Origin: Lanius collurio
Taxonomy: Eukaryota > Chordata > Aves > Passeriformes > Laniidae
NCBI GenBank assembly: GCA_020086605.1
Contig: JACBWW010000008.1
Location: forward strand, 21,575,583-21,639,582
DNA: 64,000 nt
Reading direction: 5' to 3'
This document shows positions 12,986 to 26,360 of the stretch, piece by piece. The stretch's first letter is position 1. Each line of letters begins with the position of its first letter. The notes beneath the pieces were generated by a model. It saw only the letters and a list, made by a program, of their open reading frames with translations. It was not told the origin of the DNA and did not search any database. The position numbers were made by a program, and so were the translations under genes.

Positions 12986-14035
12986 GGTGCTCAACTCCAA
13001 CTACATTTTAGCTCCAACATATCATTTTAATACAACAATCCATAAAAATACACCAAGTAAAAAATAATACAAGTAAGCCCTGCTCCAGAATGAAGAATGA
13101 AGAGAATCACCTACCTGTAGAGGCCTGTAGGCAGTGGCAGCACACCCACACTAAAACCTTCTTCCTCACAGCAACGAGAGAAAAGAGAGAGATGGAATTT
13201 GTCCCCATCTGTCTGAGATATGAAGTGCAACCTGGCCTCACACAAAATTGCTGTGCTTCTATATAGGACAGCTCTCTTTGCTATATAAAATACTATAGCT
13301 ATTAATTCATTAATCTTCTACATTCTGCATTTTTAATGAGCTTTGTATTGATTTTTATTACTGTTGGAAAGGACCCATTTATAGAGCAGTAGGTTCAAAA
13401 GAATGTTCTTTGAACAGGGCTATGAAACATGAAAAAATATCCTCAACTGTCCTTTACTATTCCTAGCAAAAATGACAGCATTGTCTCCCTGGAACTTCTT
13501 GCTCACTCCTTTATGAAACTGCTTGTGCTAACTTCTGTTGTTGACCTTGGAAATTTACTGCGTGCATTAATGGTTATCGTGCAATGAAATTACTCCCAAA
13601 GGTTTCACTTTCTGACTTTTCTATGCCTTATCCTTTGTTGCCCTTTTATTTCCTTTTCTCTTGTCATCTAAAGGTTTTGATGTCCCCTTGTTAACCTTTT
13701 CTTTCAATATAAATTCTACTACATATTAAATATAGGTTAAAAAATTTCTAATGTAGTTTTGCCAGTTACTGAGAAAAAAGACATGCCAGAATTTTCTATG
13801 TATGAAATCTTTGGTTAACCTCTCAGGATACATACATTATATGCAGTGCTTAGTTTCATTACCACATTCTAATTTTTCCTCAAGAAATTTGAAACCATTT
13901 ACAATGCAACATTGAATATTCTCACTAAATTAAAGTGCTCATCATTTTGTTTTAGCCTCATTGTTTATGTATGATCTTAAGTACTTCCAGTGTTCAAATT
14001 CTGCTTTTAAAATAGAACTTCTCAAACTGAAATTT
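12986..14035. other. Unique DNA, no gene seen
   Basis: A slightly GC-richer part at about 13080-13260 has no recognisable repeat or frame. The remainder is AT-rich and featureless. Confidence 0.6.
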
Positions 14036-14505
14036 ACTGAGGTTGGAAAGGATCTCTAAAGTTCTTTTGGTCCCCCTACCATGCTCAAGCAGGATCACTT
14101 AGAACCAGTTGGCCAGGCCTGTGTCCAGGTGGCATTTGAACGTCTCCATGGATGAATCCACAGTCTCCCTGGGTAACCTGTTCCTGTCACCCTCACAGGA
14201 AAAATGTGTTTTCTGATTTTCAGAGAGAATCTCCTGTGTTTCTCTCTGTGCATCTTGCCTCTCGCCCTTCTGGTGGCCACTGTTGAGACCAGCTCCATCC
14301 TTTTTGCACTCTCCATTCAGGTGTTTAAATACATTAATGAGGTCTGCCCTGAGCCTCCTCTTCTCCAGAGTGAACTGTCCCAGCTCTCTCAGTCTTTCCT
14401 CGTTGGAAAGGTTCTCTTTGCTCTTTGGCCCTTTGCTGGTCTCCCTCTGGTACATCCAGGTCATTTTTGTGCTAAGGAGCCCAGACCTTCACACCAAATT
14501 TCATG
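14036..14505 (-). mobile_element. CR1 LINE fragment, 3' region, minus strand
   Basis: Read on the plus strand this starts with AGGTTGGAAAGGATCTCTAA and runs through CTGAGCCTCCTCTTCTCCAG (about 14350-14369) to a GGAGCCCAGACC block near 14477-14488. These are the standard reverse-complement landmarks of the avian CR1 3' end, so the element lies on the minus strand. The terminal ATTCTATG repeats expected just before 14036 are lost or decayed. The open frames of 67 to 121 codons within it, on both strands, are CR1 by-products, not genes. Confidence 0.93.
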
Positions 14506-15152
14506 ACATTTGCAGTTTATGAGCCTTCACACAGGCAGTGGAAGAATATAAGCAACAGTTTTTCAAGGATTTATGAACAACTACTTTAAACAGAGTTCTA
14601 GCTAATAGGCAGGACCTTGATAAGGATTGAAAGACAGAAGGCAATTTGGATGAAAGTAAAAAAATAAACTTCATAATTAAGAAAGAAAAGCAAAGAAAAA
14701 ACACAAAAGTAGCAGAAGATCATTAACCTGAGTAAATACAGTTAATCTGTAGGCAAAATCTCATTGAAATCAGAGTGGAAAACATGGCATGTTTCTGAAA
14801 GGATATATATTAAAAATTAACTGTGAGGAAATTTTTTCAAATACAAGAAGAATAAGAATGTGAAAATTAAAAAATCACCATGGCTATATTAACAGAGTCT
14901 AAAAATCAAAATGGACTAGTCAAAACCACTGGGAATAAAACCTATAGCCAGAGTAATTATTAGAGAATGGTATGCAGAAAATGTTTATAAAATGAGAATG
15001 ATAAAGAAGCAAAAGGGTTTGGAAGTGAAAAACAACAAAAATTGCATGAAGAAAAGATTGTAGAAACACAATGGTCAAAGATTATTAAGGAAATTTAGAT
15101 GCATTTATAGCTCGCATAATATTTCATTGAGAATGTGTCTAGATAAGATACT

Positions 15153-15176
15153 TTGGCTCCTTCTGTAAGGAGCCAA
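15153..15176. repeat. Short perfect hairpin (10-base arms, CTGT loop)
   Basis: Bases 15153-15162 pair exactly with 15167-15176 across a four-base loop. It is GC-richer than its surroundings. No downstream T-run or gene end supports a terminator-like or RNA-processing role. Confidence 0.7.
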
Positions 15177-18099
15177 GCATCAGATTAAATAGATATGTCT
15201 AAAGTAAGTTACATATTTAATGTCTGGTGTGGCCTGAGCACACTTTACATGAAAGAATGGTAAAAAAAGGCAAAAAGGGGAGGAAAAAGACAAAAAAAGA
15301 TTTTCTTCTAGGCATAATCAGTTAGTAAGGTCAAATAAAGTTTACTCTAGAATTTGTAAACAGCTAACCAGCACTATCCCAGTGTTATTAATTACTATCT
15401 TCTAGGATGCCAGATTTGATTTCAAAGAACAGAGAAGGAACCTGTCAAAATAATGTTCTGAGGCCACGATGAGGTCTGCATGGCCAAATGGCTGAAAGTA
15501 ATCATTACTTTCATTAACAATTTAAAACATGTAATAAAAGAACAGGGAGAGAGACGCAGTTTACTGGACAATATTAGGATTCAGAAAATCTCAGCTGAGT
15601 GGAGAAATGTAAAAAGTATACAAGGTAACAAAAAGGCAAGATTCAACATTTGAAAAGTCAAATGTATACGGACAAACCGAGAAGAAATGATCCTTCAATG
15701 CAATCAGATCGATAGCCCCATACTCTGATGGCCTATACTGTAATACAACTTTAAAAAAAAACTTCCTTTGATGGATTTTTAGCACAATCATTACTATAAG
15801 AACTAGTTGGTTAACCTTAATGCTGCTAAATCATCTTCAATAGTACCTGTCCATTTTCAGTAACCACAATCTAAGATTATAGGTTAAAAGAGCTACAGAA
15901 TGCAATGCAAACAAAAAAATAACAGAATGATGAATGATAAAACACTGCAGAACACTGAGAGGGAAGAATGAAATATTAATTAATTAATATAATATTCCCC
16001 TTTTTTTTGGTAGGGACATGTTTAATGAAAATTATTGTAATCCTTCTCTAAATTCCTGCTGTTTTACCCTGCTCTAAGCATCTAGGGAAGAGGGGAAAAT
16101 GTCATAATTATTTAAAAAATATTTAATATTGAAAAAGCATCAGGATAGATAGGATTCCACCCCAAAGCCTGCACCTTCAGGGACGTGGTGAGAAAAGAGA
16201 CTGTTTTAATGGAAACTACTCTAAGTACAGCAAGTGTTCCTAAATATCTGCCAAAAATAAAGTGGTTTATATATCTCAAAATGCAATTTGTATTTTAATT
16301 GTTCTTAAACTTACTTTCAAAGAGTTTTAATAACCTTATTCAAGGTTTCTAAACCACAGAACATAACTTACAAAGGTGTATTCCCCTTCAGTCTGTAAGT
16401 GCCCATCTTTTCTTCGTAACTTTTATTTAATCCATTACTTAAAGTAGCTCAAAATCCTTTAAGTCTATCAAATTTAAAAATGTGCATCTGAAAATAATCT
16501 TGTCTTTCAAATTCTTTCCTAGCAAATTCCAGCAGTATGCAATGCATTCTTTTCCACCATTTCTATATATATAAAACAAAATATTTGGGATGATAAGATA
16601 CTAAACAGTCTCCATTTTCAATTGAATGAAATTCCACTTCCATCCATAAACAAACATGTCTTTTAATCTATCTGACTAGTTCTTATTTTAGGCTTTCTTA
16701 ACGCCTATCCGAGATTTGACAGTAAATCAAAATTTTCCTAGGTTTTGAGGCATGCCTCTTCTTTATCACTCAGCTATACATTACTGAGGAAAAAAATGTG
16801 ATTTCATAAAGCCTGTTCCTTAATCAGACCCAGCCTTTCAAGTAGTACTCTGTTCTACTGATAGCAGACAAGCCAGAAAAAGCCAAGAATGCCAAATTCT
16901 CTTGGCTTTCACCACAAAAAGAATTACAGATGCTTCAGCCCAGAGGCAAGATTTGCACCCAATGTGCAGGGCCACTGAGAGCAGCACTGTCAGGAAAGTT
17001 CTTATGAAAATACAGTGCCATAGAAACACAAATGCTGTGCAAAAATCAGCCAGATTCCTGTGTACACTCTGAGAAGTTAAGAGAAATTTGAAATCAGAAA
17101 GCACCTATTAGCCCCTGGGATGAAAACTTCCATTTTGACATTTTAGGAATGGAATGTTTTCAACTCTTTCTTTGAATTAGATGTCAAAGGGGCCTAATTC
17201 TACTAGAAGAGGTCAAGTGAGATGGTCATTACATGCTAGAAGACCTTAACCTTAACAATAAGTGATATTTTACTAAAAAATTGTTAAAACTAAGCATTTT
17301 AGCATTTTAGCAATAAAATGCATTGGTTTCCCAAAAAATTTTCTATGATTTTTCTTTGTGTAAAAACATAAAATATTCAGGTTGTATTCATCTGAAACAT
17401 CTGAATCTGAACATTTCTAAATCCATAGTGAAATAGAAAGACTTTAAAAATTGAAAAATTAGTCAAGACCAAGAAAATTGAACGTGAAGACATTATTACA
17501 AAAACAGCTTGTTAGGAAATGACTGTCATCACACTTGTATTAAAATCCATTTTTTTCATAAAGTTGAGCTCCTCTGAATTAGAGCAAACAAGAATTTTTG
17601 AAAAAAGGTAACACATAACTAAGATGTCAAAACTGTATATGTTTTGCACAGAGTCTTATGAGTTTGTGGCAGACCTGAAGTCCTTTATGTAGTTACAGCA
17701 TTTTTCCTGAGACTCTTATGTTTAGAATAAATAACATAAATATTATCTATGGGGTTTTTTGCTGCTTCATTGAATGAGTACAATAAAATTGACATTTAAT
17801 AAACCTTAATATGCAAATTACCTCATTTATAAACTCTAGCATATGTGTAAAGCAATGTAATATATATTTGTAACATATACATGTTACATTATATGTAAGA
17901 TAAAGGAGACACTTTTTTACAAGTTACAATTTCTTTGCTGAATTTTTTAACAGCTTCTGAAAAAAACACGTATGTGTAGTCTGTATGAACTACAGCCCAA
18001 TTAATTAAAGTGTTGAGATTTTTCACCTGTAAAATTCATATTGAAAGGCTGTAAATGGACAGCTGAATAATAGAAATTCCTTAAATGTAATTTCCCATT

Positions 18100-18310
18100 A
18101 TGAATCTTCCTCTCTTTGCGAGGAGACAGGACTACAGCTTCATTCCTCCTGCAGAAATGTACCCATTCTTTTTCAGGCTGAAATACTTCAGCAGAGAGAT
18201 AATGTTGTATATAGCTCAGTTTGGTTACAGCTCTGGGCCTGGAAGATTTATTTTAAATATCAATGCCCAAAGTTAAACATCTTGATAAGCATTTAGCTAC
18301 AAATCTTCCA
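18100..18310. promoter_or_regulatory. Candidate conserved noncoding element (unproven)
   Basis: The block includes GGCCTGGAAGATTTATTTTA and AAGCATTTAGCTAC with closely packed TAAT/TTTAAA-type words, mixed composition and no repeat similarity. This texture is typical of vertebrate noncoding conserved DNA, but no conservation can be shown here. Confidence 0.18.
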
Positions 18311-19019
18311 TTAAAACACATCCACTAAAATGGACTGAAAATCTTCGTTCTGTAGGCAATCCTCTGATTCTTTCACCTGTAGACTATTCAAATTCTAAAA
18401 TGATATTCAATGAGCACCTCACAGTTTGGTGCCATAGGAAGGATGTTATGTGAATCCAATTTTACAATCTAGAGTCACTTAGAAAACAGACAAATCCAAA
18501 GGCATGCCAGGCTGTCACTGACAAGCATTTTGACATTAATTTCTCTGACACTAACATCTCTGTCCCTGCACACACCCATGGATACTCCAGACTTTAAAAA
18601 AAAAATGAGCAGGGCAGATCCAGGCCCATATGGAGCAGAGCCGAGGCAGAGGAGTTACAGGCTCCTTCCTCACAACCTGATGAAGGGATCAAAGATTTCC
18701 AGACCTGCTTTGGAAAACTTTAGTTAATAGGACTTGGAAATACAGCAAAAGAAAGAAATTATGCTATCAGTTCTCAACATTTTCTCCAACTCCAAAAGTT
18801 TTATGATTAGGGAACTTACTAACACCGTGAGATACATATTATTTCCTTATTTTCTCATCCTTCTCCCACGGTACTTTTTTTATGGAAGATGGATATATCT
18901 TGGTGACAACCAGGTAAACAAAATACTGACTGGATGATAAGACTAAAAAGGCCACACTGAATGGGATGAAGACCTGAGTCATCTTGTTTGATTCATTAAC
19001 CATCCCTCCTTTAAGAAGC

Positions 19020-19085
19020 ATGGTGTTCTAGAGATTTCCTGAGATCCCTTCCAGCCCGAAATTCAATCTGAGTTGTCCTAAGTCA
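19020..19085 (+). mobile_element. Possible decayed CR1 3' tail
   Basis: TCCTGAGATCCCTTCCAGCC at 19038-19057 resembles the CR1 landmark (GAGGTCCCTTCCAACC) that lies just before the terminal repeats, and the following GAAATTCAATCTGA could be a decayed ATTCTATGA tail. The match is short, and the upstream sequence is not recognisably CR1. Confidence 0.38.
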
Positions 19086-21059
19086 GCCAGACCTCTATTG
19101 GGAATACAGGGAAAGAAGCTTAGGCTTCAGACTTCACGTTGTTTAATTTTTATTATTTTACTTTTTCTTTATTTTACATTGTTTAAATTTGTTTTTATCT
19201 TGTTATTTTATTCACTTTCACCAAGGTTGCAGAAGGAGCACTGGGAGTACAAGCCAAATATTTTCCCATACCCAAAGTGTCTACCTAGCAATAGGGATAG
19301 ACTCTTTTCCTTGGTCTCCTCTAGCTAAAGGAAATTTGAATTTTTCCCTGCTTGTACGATACAGATCCTCTAAAGAAATTATTTTGAGTGGAGCATCTGT
19401 TCTGGGGCAGGAAGGAAAAGCAACCTGTAAGATATTACTTGGGTTTGAGTTACATCCTCAAGTCAATTTTGCAGTGAAGGATAGTATATAGAAAATATTC
19501 TTTTGTGATGAATTTTTAATGCTTCCTGTACAAGAAATGGTGGTTACTACTTAAAATTGACATAAGATACCATCATCTAAATCTTCATTGAATAGGACAT
19601 TAAGCCAAAAGATGCAGCCACATTAATTATATCACACAAAATTTTGTGAACAAATTTCTAACAGCCTGAATTACAAGCCTATACCCTTTATAGTATTGGG
19701 ATATTTTTCAACTTGTGGCCCATCTTCTATAATTTTTTGTCCTCCAGTAAAGTGCAGAGACATCAGACAGTTAATACGTAGTAAAACTTGTATTTTTCTT
19801 TACCCACACAGTGGTAATGAAAAAGAGGTCACAGAATACATCCTTCTAGTCCATAATTTCAAGTAAGAGTTTGGTCATGTGAATATGATATGGGAGACAG
19901 AGCCACCCCAAGGATGTGACTCTGCAAAGAGAACAGAAATCTAGGATGTCCAAAACCTTTCAGTGACATCACAGAGGGAAATTTAGCTTTTTTATTGTAG
20001 CAAGAAACTTTAATGAAATCTCTCAAGATTTTTTTAATGTCTGACATTTTATCTATATCAAAATTTGTTGATATTACCAAATAATATTATTTTCTGTAAT
20101 GTGGAAAAATTCAAATTTTTCTTCCTATCATGTACAAGTTAAATGTCAAGTTTCTCTTCAGCTAGAATTACTGAATTTCAAGCAATGTTGTTTGCTTCTT
20201 AGCCATGTAAAAGAAATTTGAAACAAGAAAGCTATTTTGGCTTTCTTAAGTCAGTTGTGTTGTAAAATGCTACTGTTAATCACTAGGAATTTTAAGTTGT
20301 GAAATACAAAATAATCAGCTTTGAATACTCATTCCTAACTAGCATGTCTGTTTTGAGTGCAGAAAAATAATTTACTTTCTTAGCCATTTGTGTTCTGGAA
20401 GAAAAAAACCTTTCATGACAGTTGTTTGCAGTCCAGAGTCTGTAAATTTAGAATCTTTTAGCATTGTTTGGATTCTATAGACACAAAACATTTATGTTAG
20501 ATTTTAGTTTCTAAATATTTATTTAAAATATTGCATAATTCCGTTGTTTTTAGGTTTAGATATATATGCATTTAAGATATATGAGGATTTAAAATATATG
20601 TGGATTTTTGATAGGAAGAAATACATTGTTGTAATCAATGAGAAAAATTCTGTGAAATCATTATGTTTACATTAAGGGATAAATTACCGTGTAAATGTAT
20701 TTTAATATAATGTTCATTTTTGAAACTGGATTAATGAATTCCACATAACAAAATACTGGGTCTATACTTCACCATTCAGAAGAAGAACGCTTTAGATATG
20801 AAATTTCCCACATGAATGTATTCTATAAATATATTAATACATGGCAACATTTCACAAACTCAAAGTAAAATAAGTGCTTAACTCTATAGTGAAATGATTA
20901 TGGTTAATTAGGGGACTCCTCTGTAACTGATCTTGAAAATAGGACTGCATATATGTATATGTTGTCTCTGTCAGACCAGTCATTTGTGTTGTGGATGCTA
21001 GTATATACTAAATTACCAAGAATGAGCTTATATATATTATTATCAGAGTTATATTATGA

Positions 21060-21260
21060 AAGTACATATGGGGTTCTCTGTGATATGCAAAGATTTGCCA
21101 TGGCATCATAAGAGTTAATGACATCTGCAATCCCACATCAAGTTGCCTGATAAATAATTATATTGGATGAGCCAATTGAGAGAGGAGGAAACCTGAGATG
21201 GGGGGGTAAATTGATTCATCCTCTCTCATAATCTGTAGTGGCTCAGCATCACAAATAATA
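21060..21260. promoter_or_regulatory. Candidate conserved noncoding element (unproven)
   Basis: The stretch has mixed composition with words such as GATATGCAAAG (octamer-like), GCCTGATAAATAATTATATT and AGCCAATTGAGAGAGG (CCAAT-like), no repeat similarity and no coding frame. A role as an enhancer is only inferred from texture. Confidence 0.2.
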
Positions 21261-23559
21261 GAGAAGCAAACTCCTATGGGAAATGGAAGCTAGAAACTGA
21301 AATTCCAAGCCTAGGTGAGTTTAAACAATTAAACAGACAGTTCAAAAAGGGTTGTCATTCAGATTTGTGCTTCTCCAGTTTAGCTCCTTTTGGTCCTGTA
21401 GACATAACTGAAGTCAAGAGCTGATGCCTCAAGAGATGTGATGTCTAAAAGACCCTCTGCCCTTTGCCTGAAGAAGAAGTTGCTGGGAAAATCAGTGAAT
21501 ATAATAAATGTATGGGCAGCAAACAGCTAACAGGGTATAGGTTCAAAGTGCATCTGTTGAAGATGTTTTGTCTGTGATGAGTTAGAGAAGATATTTTTTT
21601 TCTTTCTTTGGCATTTGGAAAAAAAAAATCGTATCTGAGAACAAGTTTCTTCCCACCCTGAAGTCCATGAAAAACTGCTTTGGTATGAAGTGCTGGCTTC
21701 AGAAATTTAGCAATATAAATCTCTCAGGTTTCAGGAACCAGGGTAAATATGCTCACACATAAGTTTAGGATTCTGAGTTTTGTTATCCTTCACTAACACA
21801 GAGAAACTAATTGCCATTCACTAGTCATTTTTAAAACTCTGTATTTCTGAATGTTCCTCTTCACAGTGCTCTTGAATCTCAAGACATCATATCTACTTGA
21901 TATGAATTGTCATGCAGACTGTGCAGAAATAATCCCAAAATAATTACAAGTGAGATGAGCATCTTGTTGACTTTATCCCAGTGTGCAGGAATGCCACTGC
22001 ACCAATGCTTCCTATTTTACAGGAATAGCCTTTCAACTGCAAAGGGCACTTGGAAATATATGCAGTACTCATTGTATATTTTAAAGAGGAAGAAGAGATG
22101 TACTTTTAGAATTTAATGTTTCCTTTAATACAAAAATTGTGCTAAACATCTACACAGCTTGATTTCACAGGGTAGAGGCAAGGGGCCAGATCTCAGGTTT
22201 AAAACAGCAGGGGGAAAGCAATCTCATAACAGATTATTCCTTCTCATTCTCAAAAGTGAATCAAGATGGTTTGAAGACATTTATTATTCCAAAAGTATTT
22301 GTAAATTTATTTTTCCCTCACCTATATTCATGCAGAACAGAGAGCCTGGTATTCCGAGTTGATCAGGACAAATGATGCTCATGTTCAAATATCTTTTCAG
22401 TAGCTACAATGACAGAATACTCTAATAGCCACGGGCTACTTTCTATTTGAAGTAATAATAAAAGTGAAGGAGTTTTAGGCAGAGCTGAGCTGCTGCAAAT
22501 GAAAGGAATTTCGTTTTCTGTGTTGGTATATATGCTCAATTGAGTAGTGCTGGGAGACTGAGTGTGGGGTTAATGGACACAATATAAGGAAGAAAGAGGC
22601 AGACTTTGGACTGGAGACAAATTCACTGCCAATGAAAACTGTTACCGGCAGTAGTAGTCTACACAAAATGCTTGGCTGCTAGTTGACAGCAGTTGCCTGT
22701 GCCAGATTCTTGTGATAGAGGCAGTGTGGACCTGTGTACGGTCATGCACATGGAATAAATACAAAGAAGTAAAAGCTCTTGTTGTTAAAGCAAAATCAGC
22801 AAATATTTTTTATTTTCTACGACTGTTCTTGCCAAAGCCTAAAAAAAAAATAAAAAAGGTGCACAACGAAGCACCTGTTCAAGACAGAGATTCAAGTGAT
22901 AACAGAAAACTAGAGATAACTGAAAGAAAGGACTTTTTTTTTTTGTAGTCTTTAATGTTAGTTTGTGAAATATTTTTAGAGAAAGACTTCCTTGACAGTC
23001 TGGAAAACAGCAGAGTACAGGGCTTGTAGCTGACTTTTAGTGAAATGAAATAGGAGAAAGAAACATACTTGAACTTGCAAACTTTTTCTACCTTGTGAAA
23101 TGATGAATTTTATATTCAGTGGTTAAAGCCACTCAGCAAACTGTGTTGCACTATATGCTATACAGAATTACAGAGTTTGCACTTGTGTTTACCAATAAGA
23201 AAGGTCTTTTACAGCAAGTACCACAACGCTTGTGAGAAAAATGGAATACAAAGTGAAAGTGCTCTTGCTTCCCATGTCCTTCACTCCCCTGCCATAAACA
23301 TGTAAATTTCTAAAACACTGAAAAGTCAAATCTCCTCTGGATTTATGAAAAATTTCGTCCAGAAATCAGCAAGAGATTGTGTGGTTTTAAACTTTTTTGG
23401 TCTTATTTTTCTTAAAACCGACAAGACTAGTGATTTGGAAGTATAAGCTAAAATCTGGAAGCAAGTAGTTGTACCTTAAAAACTAATCACATGCCCCCAT
23501 ACTAGTTTGATTCAGGAAACATAATGTTGTCAATGCATATAGGAGGAATGGTGTTTTTT

Positions 23560-23730
23560 TCTTTCATGAGGTTGCTCCGTTAAACACAAGTTGCAGCAGC
23601 CATTTATGACCACATCACTCATATATGTTTTTGCAAGCACTATAATTGGCAGGCAGACATCACTCAGCACATAAATACCAGGCAACAGGGACTGTTTTAT
23701 TTTTTGGCTGACGCAAAGTACAGCTGTTCA
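23560..23730. promoter_or_regulatory. Candidate conserved noncoding element (unproven)
   Basis: The block contains GCAGCAGCCATTTATGACCA, GCACTATAATTGGCAGGCAG (CCAAT-like on the minus strand) and TTGGCTGACGCAAAG (partial MAF-type word). It lacks repeats and open frames. The function is inferred from composition only. Confidence 0.18.
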
Positions 23731-26308
23731 AGTTTGAAAAAGCCAACATTTCTTTGTGACAGTTCATTATGCAGATTCTTAATACTAGGGCTAATCTTGA
23801 ACCACATATTCAAGAAAAACTTCTACTGCATGTGTGCCAAATCAGTAAACAAACCAGGTTCAAACCAGTAAACATCAGGGTCTGAGCAAGCTCCTTGAGG
23901 ACCACAGGAAAAGCAGAGCTGAACACTCAGAACTGCCAAAACCACACATTTGATAGACTCTAACAGCAATGGCACAAAAAATAGCAGACATAGGACAAAA
24001 ATAAGCCCTTTTACTTTGCAACTTCATGTTCTTAATAGTGTCTGTCCAGGATCCACAGACACTGGGTGTCACCTGAACAGGCTGCAATATGATGGAATGG
24101 CTACCATTGGTTGCAGTTCTTATTGATAAAATTAATTAAAAAAAAAAATTGTGCTGAATTAAATTATACAATACTAATAGATGAAATTAGGAGGTGGAGA
24201 GTGGTATTCCTCTTCTGCTACACATATGATTCTAGCTTTAAGAACCAAGAAATAAATAGAAATTATCTGTCAGTAGAGTATCATTGGAAATGGCTTTAGA
24301 AAGCTGCATCTTAAGTTTTTTGAATGAAGAAGTCTTCAGCTTATACATGCTGATTTTATTAGCCTTATTTACACAGTGCCATAACCACTCTACACTCTAG
24401 CTAGTGTAAACAAATGGCAACACTTAACTAAGTGGAAGTTAAATAAATGTTTTATGAAGATATAGGACACTTTTTAAAAATGGAAAGTTTCAAGACTAAC
24501 TCCTACAGAAAATAAAGCTTTCCTATTATCTCTCCTTATAATACCTTTTTTTTCCTCTACCATCAGATGATTTTTTGCACATTCATTCAATTTATTGGTT
24601 TATCTTTCAACAGTGATAAGACACGTTTCTCTTTGGTTTGCTCATATATGAGAATAGATTTAAGATCATTTTGAAACATAAAAGTGGAGAGAACGACATC
24701 AGGCATTAAATAGAAACTTCCATGGTACATTCAACCTTGAAATTAATAGAGGCTCAGGATAGCACTTATCACACACACCATTAAAAGCTCTGGCCTATAC
24801 CCTAAACAGAAGGTGAGACCAACAGAAGAGTTTGAAAGTGATATAAATGATATGTTGTAAGAACCGGGGTGGAAAATGTTTCACTAGTACTCTGGGCTCT
24901 TGTTTTGGTAAGGAACATCTTGAATATGCAAATAATTCTGAGGTATGTGTTCCCAGAATGCACAGAAAGGGAAACACAACTAAAAGATAAGAAATTACAG
25001 CAAGTAACAGGAAAAATAGATCCTAACTGATTCTTTAATGATCTATGAATCTTGTCTCTATTAAATCTCATCACTATGTAAAATATTTTTCTTAGGAAAT
25101 AAAAAAGTAGCTATAACCTTAGATGGTGAAATACTTAGTTATACTTTCTCCTCTTATGACATCAAACACATTAACAGGTTCTAACTCATTAACGACATTT
25201 TAAACAATTTGTCATGATTTTTGTGAGTTTTTCTACCCATAAATCTAACATATCCTTAAAATATTCTCATATGTATTACATATTTTTTTACTTGTATGCA
25301 TCTATAAATGTTTTTTCTAATAATTTAAAATCTTTTAATTTTTTTGAAGACTTTGGAAATTTTCAAAATTCAAATATAACACAGGAAGTATCCCAGGATT
25401 AACCTTCCATGAGAAAGCTTGTCTATTAGCAACTTGACTCAGTTCTATGAAACCCATAAATGGCTTCTCTGACCAACTTGCGCACTTTGGTACTCTGGAC
25501 AAAATATTTCAGATTAAGAGTGAAGTGACAGAGCTACAGCAGATGACCAAAAAGGTGGAGAAATGTATATGAATGTTTTTCCTGGTCTGCATCGTCCTGG
25601 AAGTAAACATATAAAGTCTGTTGCTTTCCCATGAATAAGTATTTTATGCATCTTCAGCCGTAGAATCCAGAATATATACTGCTCCATAGTATGTGAATTT
25701 CTCAAAATACCCATTATTATGCTGGAAAATTTTCCCAAATATGTTTTTCATAAGATTATATGATACCTTATCTTTCTAGAGCACCTAAGCATTGAGAATC
25801 CTTCTTCTAATAGCATCTAATAATTTCTTTCTCTGCAAATTTATCATGACTAATGTTATTCGATCCCATAAATTCTTTTTTTCCTGCATTCAAGTAGAGT
25901 GTTTCCAATGTCTGCATGTTCATCTTCCAATGAAGAATTCAAATTTAGTGGAAGACCAAATTAAATTCCTTTAATGCTTTTTCCTGTTAAGTGCAAGATT
26001 TTTCTTCCTTTTCTCTTCTTTTCCTGCTCACAATAAAATCATTTTGCCTATCACAATAGTCCTTTAAATATCTTCCTGGAATTTCTCATTTTTATTTTGT
26101 TCAATAATTCTTGTATGTTAAGTATCTGAGCAACTTATTGCATGATAACCTTCTTGTGGATGATTCAGAATATTTTCAGTGAAACTCAATTTAATTTTCT
26201 ATTCTGTTAAAGGTAATTATTAAACAGTATTATACACTTAGTGTTCACTTGAAAGGGTTAAAATCCTGTAGATATTTCTGTTTCCAAAGGGAATAGTTTT
26301 ATTCTCAG

Positions 26309-26360
26309 AAAAAAAAAAAAAACCAAAACAAAACAAAAAAAAAAAAAAAACAACAAAAAC
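26309..26360 (+). repeat. A-rich / (CAAAA)-like low-complexity tract
   Basis: This is a run of A interrupted by single C or CC, about 50 bases long. There is no recognisable processed transcript upstream, so it is treated as a simple repeat and not as the tail of a retrocopy. Confidence 0.85.

Larger units (their letters stand above)
14506..19019. other. AT-rich unique DNA with small hairpins
   Basis: No gene or recognisable transposon. Small structures: a perfect hairpin with 10-base arms TTGGCTCCTT/AAGGAGCCAA at 15153-15176, an (ATTA)n run at 15975-15988, and an inverted repeat TGTAACAT/ATGTTACA at 17869-17888. The part at 18100-18310 is listed separately as a possible regulatory element. 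Confidence 0.6.
19086..26308. other. AT-rich unique DNA, no gene seen
   Basis: About 7.2 kb without a recognisable exon, RNA gene or transposon. It opens with a T-rich run (19143-19215). A lysine-rich 78-codon frame at 22712-22948 gets its basic run from an A-rich tract and its phenylalanine end from a T-run, so it is not taken as a gene. Two sub-stretches that might be regulatory (21060-21260 and 23560-23730) are listed separately. Confidence 0.6.

Noticed and set aside
13370..13395. GTTGGAAAGGACCCATTTAT, resembling a CR1 3' landmark
   Set aside because: The similarity covers only about 14 bases and nothing CR1-like follows or precedes it.
14099..14464. 121-codon minus-strand frame and the 100-codon plus-strand frame opposite it
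   Set aside because: Both fall inside the CR1 3' region at 14036-14505, which is untranslated sequence of the element.
22712..22948. Lysine-rich 78-codon frame that resembles a nuclear basic protein
   Set aside because: The basic run KPKKKIKK comes from an A-rich tract and the C-terminal FFF from a T-run; the rest has no domain.
26309..26360. A-rich tract considered as the poly(A) tail of a processed retrocopy
   Set aside because: The upstream sequence has no transcript-like structure or frame, and processed retrocopies are rare in birds. The C interruptions fit a simple repeat.
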